Below the pieces are notes generated by a model that saw only the letters and a list, made by a program, of their open reading frames with translations, was not told the origin of the DNA and searched no databases. The translations under genes and the position numbers were made by a program. Shown piece after piece: positions 1 through 4,778 of a stretch of DNA of 5,378 nucleotides (positions are counted from its first letter, which is position 1; the number at the start of each line of letters is the position of its first letter). The DNA comes from an uncultured bacterium (GTDB lineage Bacteria > Actinomycetota > Coriobacteriia > Coriobacteriales > Coriobacteriaceae). The DNA lies in the NCBI GenBank assembly GCA_905215945.1, contig CAJMRZ010000121.1:1-5378 (forward strand), written 5' to 3'.

Positions 1-24
1 GGGGGGAGGGGGCTGAGGGGCGGG
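1..24 (+). other. G-rich tract, possible G-quadruplex motif
   Basis: Four runs of at least three G (1-6, 8-12, 17-20, 22-24) are separated by loops A, CTGA and C, which fits the simple G3+N1-7 quadruplex pattern. It lies just downstream of the minus-strand PIN gene, whose transcript would be C-rich here, so the G-rich strand is the non-transcribed one. The tract is cut by the window edge. Formation and function are not shown by sequence alone. Confidence 0.4.
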
Positions 25-41
25 CGATGCCGTTACCCGCC
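19..41 (-). other. Stem-loop just after the PIN gene stop codon
   Basis: GGCGGG (19-24) pairs with CCCGCC (36-41) around an 11-nt loop. On the minus strand this lies 2 nt after the PIN gene stop. It is GC-rich like a terminator stem, but no T-run follows it in the minus direction (the next bases are C-rich). It may be a 3'-end stabilising structure or a weak terminator. Confidence 0.35.
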
Positions 42-43
42 GG

Positions 44-520
44 TTAGTGGCGACCGTGGTGGCGGAGCTTGTCGATGGTGGAGTCGGTGCTTCGGCTGCG
101 GGCTTCGGCGGCGCGGTCGCGGGTTTCGGCGGCGGTTTGGCGCTGGCGGCGGTAATCGATCATGCCTTGGATGATGGGCTTGCCAAAGCTCACGACATCA
201 TCGTTGTAGATGGCGGTTCGGGCTGCGAGGAGGCAGTCGGAAAAGTCCATATGGGTCTTGCCAAAGAGTTTGACGGCAAGGGCGACAACGGTGGGCTCGT
301 CGACCATGACGTCATCGAGCAGCCTTTTCATGGCCGCAGCAATCTCAACGCGGGGAACCTTATAGACGTCGCGCAGCGTGACCACGACGCGCGTGATGAT
401 TTCGGGATAGACACGAGCGGTGCGCGTGGCGATGACCTTGGCGGCGCGCGGTGACAGAACTTCGTCGTCGTCAAGCAGGTAGCGTAGGATGACGGTCTCG
501 TCGATGATGGTGCTACTCAT
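44..520 (-). CDS. PIN-domain protein, putative toxin of a type II toxin-antitoxin pair
   Basis: This 158-residue protein reads as a PIN (VapC-like) fold, a family of Mg-dependent ribonucleases that usually act as toxins. The N-terminal strand carries IDETVILRYLL (residues 6-16), matching the family's D-T-N-x-x-L-R-Y-L-L. TLRDVYKVPR lies at 48-57, and MDFSDCLLAAR (91-101) matches the family's DFxDCLLAA with D92 and D95. VVSFGKP (109-115) sits where the last strand normally reads TFDK. Two usual catalytic acids look altered: Arg44 falls where a Glu is expected, and Gly113 where an Asp is expected. A charged, Arg/Glu-rich tail (about 122-158) follows the domain. The gene overlaps the antitoxin by 8 nt, with its own GAGGAAG ribosome site at 530-536 inside the antitoxin, so translation is probably coupled. 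The fold is fairly secure; nuclease activity is doubtful. Confidence 0.75.
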   Translation of the reverse strand: MSSTIIDETVILRYLLDDDEVLSPRAAKVIATRTARVYPEIITRVVVTLRDVYKVPRVEIAAAMKRLLDDVMVDEPTVVALAVKLFGKTHMDFSDCLLAARTAIYNDDVVSFGKPIIQGMIDYRRQRQTAAETRDRAAEARSRSTDSTIDKLRHHGRH

Positions 521-836
521 GGATATCTACTTCCTCGGGACCCAAAATCGAATCGTCGCTTTCTGTGGCAAGGTATTCAATCCAGGCATTGCGCTCCTCG
601 GAGCGGCGATTGGGGTCCCCATATGCTTTGAGCGATCCATAGGCGGCGGTGCCGTCCTTTGAGCGCACGGCGACCGGCTGAAAGGGGAGCTTGCGCATCA
701 AAATGCTTTGCGCGACGAATAGACGGACAGCCTCGGCAAGCGATGTGCCCATGGCGTCGTAGAGGCGCTCGGCATGCTGTTTGTCCTCTTCGCGAATGCG
801 CACCTGCAGGATGGCTCGTTTTTGAGTCGATGACAT
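513..836 (-). CDS. RelB/DinJ-family antitoxin
   Basis: This 107-residue protein has an N-terminal ribbon-helix-helix region: a beta strand ILQVRI (9-14), a first helix (about 16-28), the turn M-G-T-S (29-32), and a second helix AEAVRLFVAQSILMRK (34-49) ending in LPF (50-52). The MGxS...AVRLF...LPF signature is typical of DinJ/RelB antitoxins, which dimerise, bind the operator of their own operon and neutralise the toxin through the C-terminal part. Here that C-terminus is acidic (DDSILGPEEVDIHE). A GTG lies one codon upstream at 839, but the ATG at 836 is preferred because GGGAGG (843-848) sits 6 nt before it. The gene precedes and overlaps the PIN gene, the usual antitoxin-first order. Pairing with a PIN rather than a RelE/YafQ-type toxin is a mixed combination. 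Autoregulation is inferred from the family. Confidence 0.85.
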   Translation of the reverse strand: MSSTQKRAILQVRIREEDKQHAERLYDAMGTSLAEAVRLFVAQSILMRKLPFQPVAVRSKDGTAAYGSLKAYGDPNRRSEERNAWIEYLATESDDSILGPEEVDIHE

Positions 837-842
837 CACTGG

Positions 843-848
843 CCTCCC
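843..848 (-). promoter_or_regulatory. Ribosome-binding site of the antitoxin gene
   Basis: On the minus strand this reads GGGAGG, 6 nt before the ATG at 836. It favours that ATG over the GTG one codon upstream. Confidence 0.7.
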
Positions 849-857
849 TTAATGAGC

Positions 858-927
858 GTGCAATATGAATAGTCAAATACAGCAACGGCTAATAATAGCC
901 AATTTTATAACAACTACTTTATTGCAC
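858..927. promoter_or_regulatory. Widely spaced inverted repeat GTGCAATA / TATTGCAC upstream of the TA genes
   Basis: GTGCAATA (858-865) and its exact reverse complement TATTGCAC (920-927) are separated by 54 bp, bracketing the segment where the minus-strand TA promoter should lie. Paired operators on either side of a promoter would suit ribbon-helix-helix autoregulation. The heptamer core TGCAATA recurs in the palindrome at 1062-1087. The repeat is seen directly; operator function is an inference. Confidence 0.4.
887..900. promoter_or_regulatory. Short palindrome GGCTA-N4-TAGCC, candidate operator
   Basis: A perfect 5-bp inverted repeat with a 4-bp AT spacer, 51 bp upstream of the antitoxin ATG and lying inside the larger TGCAATA repeat pair. 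Its position suits an antitoxin-bound operator over the TA promoter. Five-bp arms are weak evidence alone. Confidence 0.35.
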
Positions 928-1002
928 TAGAGTAATTGAGTCTGAACAATATTACAAACGTACTACATCCTTCAGAAGCGAGCGTGAAATCTTTCTTGGT
1001 TA

Positions 1003-1012
1003 TACGCGCGTA
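1003..1012. promoter_or_regulatory. 10-bp perfect palindrome TACGCGCGTA
   Basis: TACGCGCGTA equals its own reverse complement and stands out as a GC-rich island in AT-rich DNA midway between the divergent genes. It could be a dimeric-regulator site. No regulator family is assigned. Confidence 0.3.
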
Positions 1013-1061
1013 ATACACTCACCTTTATAGCTTCTAGAGAATAATTCCAAGCAGCCAAAAC

Positions 1062-1087
1062 CCCTGCAATACACCCGTATTGCAGGG
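1062..1087. promoter_or_regulatory. 11-bp perfect inverted repeat CCCTGCAATAC-N4-GTATTGCAGGG
   Basis: Arms at 1062-1072 and 1077-1087 pair without mismatch around the loop ACCC. No U-tract follows on the plus strand (CCTATGC), so it is not a classical terminator of plus-strand transcription. On the minus strand the stem is followed by G then TTTT, a weak terminator-like tail that could limit transcription running from this region towards the TA pair. It contains both orientations of TGCAATA, the heptamer also found at 859-865 and 920-926, which favours a protein-binding operator. Confidence 0.55.
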
Positions 1088-1150
1088 CCTATGCTCAAGT
1101 TTGCCACCTGCAACTGCGTATATTTAACCTGTATATCGTTGGAGGAATTC

Positions 1151-1239
1151 TATCGAAGCGCCTGTTTCGCCGCATGCGCTCGATACGCCGATGCCGGACC
1201 ACGCGCGGTCCGGGGCAACGTCGACAGGGTCTCTTCGAC
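1151..1239 (+). promoter_or_regulatory. Structured leader upstream of hydN: three consecutive stem-loops
   Basis: Three helices can be drawn in order. First, TATCGA(a)GCGC (1151-1161) pairs with GCGCTCGATA (1176-1185), ten pairs with one bulged A and a 14-nt loop. Second, CCGGACC (1194-1200) pairs with GGTCCGG (1207-1213) around loop ACGCGC. Third, GTCGA (1220-1224) pairs with TCGAC (1235-1239). The ribosome site of hydN (1249-1255) follows directly. An orphan GGAGG at 1141-1145 has no start codon at usable spacing. Position before a molybdoenzyme operon raises the possibility of a cofactor-sensing or other cis-regulatory RNA, but I could not match it to a known class. Confidence 0.45.
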
Positions 1240-1248
1240 ATGGGATTC

Positions 1249-1255
1249 AGGAGGG
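1249..1255 (+). promoter_or_regulatory. Ribosome-binding site of hydN
   Basis: AGGAGGG, 10 nt before the ATG at 1266. It decides against the in-frame upstream ATG at 1191, which has no ribosome site. Confidence 0.8.
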
Positions 1256-1265
1256 AGTGAACAAC

Positions 1266-1784
1266 ATGGGCAATAAACGAGTCGTGGCTGATTCTTCACG
1301 CTGCATTGGGTGCCAAACCTGTATGGCGGCGTGCATCGAGGCACACGATATTCCCGGCAACATCGCCGCACCTCGCTTGCGCGTAACGCGCACCTACGAG
1401 ATCTCCGCGCCGGTGGCATGTCACCACTGCGAGGACGCTCCGTGCGCGAAGGCTTGTCCTACGGGCGCCTTGTTCTTTGATCCAAAGAACCATCGCATCG
1501 GCGTCAACGAGGACAACTGCATCGGCTGCAAGAGCTGCGTCATGGCATGCCCCTTTGGCGCCGTGAGCGTGGCGACCACGCAGGTCCCCGTCTTGATGGG
1601 TGACGTGCGCGTGGGTTCGCAGACTAAGAGCTTCGTGCTCAAGTGCGACCTGTGCGTGGACCGTCCCGGCGGCCCGGCGTGCGCCGAGGCGTGCCCGACC
1701 AAGGGCCTCACCCTGGTGGACGAGGAGCGTCTGGCAGAACTGACTGCCGAGCGTGCCCGCGCCACCATCGAAAACGAGGCGTAA
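1266..1784 (+). CDS. hydN: HydN-like 4Fe-4S ferredoxin, electron carrier for formate dehydrogenase
   Basis: This 172-residue cytoplasmic protein has 16 cysteines in four cluster-binding groups: C13/C16/C19/C23 (CIGCQTCMAAC), C52/C55/C60/C64 (CHHCEDAPCAKAC), C85/C88/C91/C95 (CIGCKSCVMAC) and C127/C130/C139/C143 (CDLCVDRPGGPACAEAC). This is the four-[4Fe-4S] polyferredoxin layout of the HydN/HycB/HyfA/DmsB family. Length is close to E. coli HydN (about 175 residues, from memory), and the sequence ends soon after the last cluster, as HydN does. It lies 75 nt upstream of fdhF on the same strand, fitting a role in carrying electrons from FdhF or in its maturation. The alternative is that it is the working beta subunit of FdhF, since HydN and HycB-type proteins are hard to separate by motif. 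The ATG at 1266 is chosen for its AGGAGGG site. Confidence 0.85.
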   Translation: MGNKRVVADSSRCIGCQTCMAACIEAHDIPGNIAAPRLRVTRTYEISAPVACHHCEDAPCAKACPTGALFFDPKNHRIGVNEDNCIGCKSCVMACPFGAVSVATTQVPVLMGDVRVGSQTKSFVLKCDLCVDRPGGPACAEACPTKGLTLVDEERLAELTAERARATIENEA

Positions 1785-1820
1785 GCGTCGGGGCGACAAG
1801 CCCAATGATTGTCAAATACG

Positions 1821-1836
1821 TACCGAGTAATCGGTA
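1821..1836 (+). other. Small hairpin with GTAA tetraloop between hydN and fdhF
   Basis: TACCGA (1821-1826) and TCGGTA (1831-1836) pair perfectly around GTAA, a GNRA-class tetraloop in RNA. It lies 10 nt before the purine-rich fdhF ribosome site. No T-run follows, so it is not a terminator. It could stabilise the fdhF end of the message or mark an RNA processing point. Confidence 0.4.
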
Positions 1837-1845
1837 GCAGAGAAA

Positions 1846-1855
1846 GGAAGGAGGG
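1846..1855 (+). promoter_or_regulatory. Ribosome-binding site of fdhF
   Basis: GGAAGGAGGG, with AAGGAGG ending 5 nt before the ATG at 1860. This strong site fixes the start and rules out the in-frame TTG at 1809. Confidence 0.85.
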
Positions 1856-1859
1856 TGTC

Positions 1860-4082
1860 ATGGAGAAGCATAAAGTGATCTGCCCGTATTGCGGCGCCGG
1901 TTGCCAGTTTAACCTCTTGGTCCAAAACGGCCAGGTCGTGGGTACCGAACCGCTCAACGGCATCACCAACCAGAGCGAGCTGTGCCTTAAGGGCATGAGC
2001 GGCTACGACTTCATCAACGACACCAAGATCTTGACTCCTCGCGTACTGCACCCGATGATCCGCCGCACCAAGGGCGCGGATCTTGAGCGCGTAAGCTGGG
2101 ACGAGGCACTGGATTTCACCGCATCTAAGATGCAGGCCATAATTGACGAATATGGTCCTAACGCTGTCATGACCACCGGCTCTTCGCGAGGCGGCGGCAA
2201 TGAGGCGAACTACGTCATGCAGAAGTTTACGCGTGCGTGCATCGGCACCCATAGCGTGGACAACTGCGCCCGTACTTGACACGGCCCTACTGTCCTCGGT
2301 CTGATGGACACGGTTGGTTCAGGTTGCATGTCATGCTCCATCCCCGGTATGGAGGATGCGGGCTGCATTTTCCTCTTCGGCTATAACCCTGCCGATTCGC
2401 ACCCCATCGTCGCAAGGCGTATCGTGCGAGCCAAAGAAAAGGGTTGCAAGATCATCGTCGCCGACCCGCGCCATATCGAAACTGCGCGTATCGCCGATAT
2501 CTACCTTCCGATCAAGAACGGTTGCAATGTCGCGTTCCTCAACGCCTTTGCCAACTGTCTGGTCAACGATGGCCTCTACGACAAGGAATTCGTCGCCGAG
2601 CATACGAACGGCTTTGACGAGTGGTGGGAGACCATCAAGAACTACACTCCCGAATCCGTACAGGACATCACGGGTGTCGAGCCCGCGTTGATCCACCAAG
2701 CTGCTGAGATGTACGCCACGGCGAAGCCCTCTGCCATCATTGGCTGGGGCATGGGCGTATGCCAGCAGAAGCAGAACCTGAAGACGGTGCACACCATCGC
2801 CTCCATCGCCTGCGTTGCCGGCCAGATCGGCAAACCCAATTCCGGCCTCGCGCCCGTGCGCGGTCAGAACAACGTCCAGGGCTCCTGCGATATGGGCATG
2901 CTGCCCAACCTGTACCCTGGCTACCAGAAGGTCACCGACCCGGCTGTGCGTGCCAAGTTTGCCAAGGCTTGGGGCGTGCCCGAGGAAAAGCTCCCGCTCG
3001 AGGAGGGCTACAAGCTCACCGACCTGGGCCACCTGGTCGACGAGGGCAAGGTGCACTGCTTCTACAACTACGGCGAGGACCCGGTGCAGACCGAGCCCGA
3101 TTCGGCCGGTATGCGCAAGACGCTCTCCGAGCTGGATCTGTTCATTTGCCAGGACATCTTTATGACGCAGACGACCATGCTCGCCGACGTCATCCTGCCC
3201 GCTACCTCTTGGGGCGAGCACGAGGGTGTCTTTACCGCATCCGACCGTAGCTTCCAGCACTTTGACGCGGCCGTTCCGCCCAAGGGCGAGTGCCGCCACG
3301 ACTGGGAGATCTTCGCGGACCTGTCCACGCGTATGGGCTATCCCATGCACTACGACAACACCGAGCAGATCTGGAACGAGTGCATCAGCCTGTGCCCCAA
3401 CTTTGTGGGCGCGACCTACGAGAAGATGGCTCCCGAGGGCGGCTACGCCCAGTGGCCCGTCAAGAGCACCGATGTGAACGACCACGGTACGCCCGACATG
3501 TTCGCTGGTGGCAAGTTCACCACCAAGGACGGCCGCGCCAACCTGATGGCGCACGACTGGGAGGCGCCCTCCGAGCTTCCCGACGATGAGTACCCGCTCA
3601 TCCTGTGCACCGTCCGCGAGGTCGGCCACTACAGCTGCCGCTCGATGACTGGCAACTGCAAGACGCTGGCGCTGCTCGCCGACGAGCCCGGCTTTGTCCG
3701 CATGAATCCCGCGGACGCCCAGGCGCGCGGCATCAAGAATGGCGACATCGTCTCGATTCACAGCCGCCGTGGCCAGGTATACAGCCGCGCCGACGTGAGC
3801 GACCGCATCAACAAGGGCACGGTCTATATGACCTACCAGTGGTGGATCGGCAAGTGCAACGAGCTGACCATTCACAAGGTCGACCCGGTCTCGCATACGC
3901 CCGAGGACAAGTTCTCCGCCTGCCAGGTCGACGCCATTGCCGACCAGGTTTGGGCAGAGGGCGAAGTCGAGCGTCAGTACACCGAGCTCAAGCAGGCTCT
4001 GGTGGACGCCGCCGCTCCCCAGGACGTTGAGCCCGGCGCCGCCAAGTTCGATGACGAGACGCACGTGAACCAAATCGTGTAG
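1860..4082 (+). CDS. fdhF: Selenocysteine-containing formate dehydrogenase H (UGA recoded at residue 140)
   Basis: Molybdopterin oxidoreductase that oxidises formate to CO2, the catalytic subunit of formate hydrogenlyase; 740 residues including selenocysteine. The in-frame TGA at 2277-2279 is residue 140 in the context NCART-U-HGPTVLGL, matching E. coli FdhF CCARV-U-HGPSVAGL at the same residue number. The N-terminal 4Fe-4S ligands C8, C11, C15 and C42 and the following K44 match the E. coli numbering. His141 follows Sec, and Arg334 in PVRGQNN corresponds to E. coli Arg333. GYNPADSHP (174-182), QDIFMT, ADVILP, SWGEHEGVFTA and REVGHYSCRSMTGN mark the MGD-binding core. Recalled E. coli length is 715; the difference is mainly a C-terminal tail of about 20-25 residues ending THVNQIV. 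Translation needs SelA, SelB, SelD and tRNA-Sec from elsewhere. No signal peptide is visible, so it is cytoplasmic. The metal (Mo or W) cannot be told from sequence. Confidence 0.96.
2277..2314 (+). promoter_or_regulatory. Selenocysteine UGA codon and bacterial SECIS hairpin
   Basis: The TGA at 2277-2279 is followed by a hairpin at the spacing expected for SelB-dependent decoding. TGTCC (2291-2295) pairs with GGACA (2306-2310). Two further pairs are possible inside, U2296-A2304 and C2297-G2303, leaving U2305 bulged and the loop GGTCT. The E. coli fdhF SECIS apical loop also contains GGUCUG, the part recognised by SelB. The lower stem is less clear. The reading frame continues without a break on both sides of the TGA. 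Confidence 0.88.
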
Positions 4083-4103
4083 TCCCGTTCTCGTTGGCTA
4101 TTT

Positions 4104-4146
4104 GGGCCGGGCGTCCCGTACGTTCGGGAGCCCGGCCCGTTATTTT
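4104..4146 (+). terminator. Strong intrinsic-terminator-like hairpin between fdhF and hyfA
   Basis: GGGCCGGGC (4104-4112) pairs with GCCCGGCCC (4130-4138). After a bulged G4113, TCCCG (4114-4118) pairs with CGGGA (4125-4129) around a 6-nt loop, for 14 pairs in total. GTTATTTT (4139-4146) follows as the U-tract. This is the classical rho-independent form and it begins 21 nt after the fdhF stop. The hyfA ribosome site starts at 4148, so the hairpin sits immediately in front of the next gene. It may act as a partial terminator that sets the ratio of hydN-fdhF to hyf transcripts, or as a 3' stability element. Confidence 0.8.
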
Positions 4147-4147
4147 G

Positions 4148-4154
4148 AAAGGAA
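4148..4154 (+). promoter_or_regulatory. Ribosome-binding site of hyfA
   Basis: AAAGGAA lies 6 nt before the ATG at 4161 and one base after the terminator U-tract. It favours the ATG over the in-frame GTG at 4155, which overlaps the site's edge. Confidence 0.7.
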
Positions 4155-4160
4155 GTGGGG

Positions 4161-4778
4161 ATGAACCGCTTCATCGACATCAACCCGGAGAGGTGCATCG
4201 GCTGCGGAACATGCCAGTCCGCCTGTGCCGACGCCCACCGGATGCAGGGTCTTCAGGATACGCCGCGCTTGGCGCTCGTGAAGACCGGCGGTATTTCGGC
4301 CGCCCTTGCCTGCCACCATTGCGAGGGTGCCCCCTGCGCCGAGGTTTGCCCGGTGAATGCCATCGAGCACGATGGCGATCGCATCCACGTCAAGGAGCAG
4401 GAGTGCATCGGGTGCAGGCTGTGCGCCATCGCGTGCCCCTTCGGAGCCATCCATCCCGATGGCACGTCTATCGCCGGTGTCGCAGGCATGTGCGACCCGA
4501 CGCCTTCGTATCCTAAGTCCCTGAGCAGCCTGCTTACGTGGGCTCCTGGTCAGTACACCTGCGCTGTCAAGTGCGACCTGTGCGCATTCGATCCGGACGG
4601 CCCGCATTGTGTGGCGGCGTGCCCTACCAAGGCGCTGACCGTCATGGGTGGCGCGGCCGATCGCGAGCTCGACGAGGCCAAGCGCCTGCGCTCGATCGAA
4701 AACGGTCCAGTCGTCGACGTTACCGCTGTGGCCCAGGGCCTGTCCGAGAAAGCAGAAGGGAGCGTAAACAATGGATAG
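4161..4778 (+). CDS. hyfA: HyfA-type 4Fe-4S electron-transfer subunit of formate hydrogenlyase
   Basis: This 205-residue polyferredoxin links formate dehydrogenase to the membrane hydrogenase. Sixteen cysteines form four [4Fe-4S] groups: C12/C15/C18/C22, C51/C54/C59/C63, C82/C85/C88/C92 and C138/C141/C150/C154. The opening MNRF, the stretch QGLQDTPRLALVKT (29-42), CHHCEGAPC and VCPVNAI are nearly those recalled for E. coli HyfA, which is also about 205 residues. An insert of about 45 residues between clusters 3 and 4 (93-137) separates it from the shorter HydN-like protein upstream and matches HyfA/HycB. It overlaps hyfB by 8 nt, and the hyfB ribosome site (4756-4762) lies within it, so the two are probably translationally coupled. 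Expression must read through the hairpin just upstream or start from a promoter within fdhF. HycB is the close alternative; the hyfB neighbour favours HyfA. Confidence 0.9.
   Translation: MNRFIDINPERCIGCGTCQSACADAHRMQGLQDTPRLALVKTGGISAALACHHCEGAPCAEVCPVNAIEHDGDRIHVKEQECIGCRLCAIACPFGAIHPDGTSIAGVAGMCDPTPSYPKSLSSLLTWAPGQYTCAVKCDLCAFDPDGPHCVAACPTKALTVMGGAADRELDEAKRLRSIENGPVVDVTAVAQGLSEKAEGSVNNG

Larger units (their letters stand above)
837..1265. other. Divergent intergenic region between the TA pair and the hydN-fdhF genes
   Basis: About 430 bp without a credible protein gene. The left part (about 850-1140) is markedly AT-richer than the genes on either side; the right part (about 1150-1265) is GC-rich and folds into successive stem-loops. 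It must contain promoters for both directions. I looked for sigma-70-like -35/-10 pairs on both strands and found only weak candidates, none worth annotating. I saw no GG-N10-GC sigma-54 element, the type that drives fdhF and hyf in E. coli. Individual repeats and structures are listed separately. Confidence 0.7.

Noticed and set aside
47..454. Plus-strand Gly/Ala/Val-rich frame opposite the PIN gene
   Set aside because: Its composition is typical of an antisense shadow, it has no ribosome site, and the minus-strand PIN motif is clear.
1191..1265. N-terminal extension of hydN from the ATG at 1191
   Set aside because: There is no ribosome site before 1191, the added residues do not resemble the family N-terminus, and the ATG at 1266 has a strong AGGAGGG.
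837..1265. Sigma-54 (-24/-12) promoter upstream of hydN, as in E. coli FHL genes
   Set aside because: I found no convincing GG-N10-GC element, and the best GG positions lack GC at the right distance.
1091..1276. 61-residue plus-strand frame in the intergenic region
   Set aside because: It has no ribosome site and no similarity to a known family. It runs through the leader stem-loops and past the hydN start.
1809..1859. Earlier TTG start for fdhF at 1809
   Set aside because: The added residues translate the hairpin and the Shine-Dalgarno itself. The ATG at 1860 gives cysteine and Sec positions identical to E. coli FdhF.
2331..4073. 580-residue open frame on the minus strand opposite fdhF
   Set aside because: It mirrors the codon pattern of a GC-rich gene on the other strand. 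FdhF homology on the plus strand is unambiguous, and the antisense product shows no recognisable domain.
1860..4082. fdhF as a pseudogene with a nonsense mutation
   Set aside because: The stop is TGA at exactly the known Sec position, followed by a SECIS-like hairpin, and the rest of the protein is intact.
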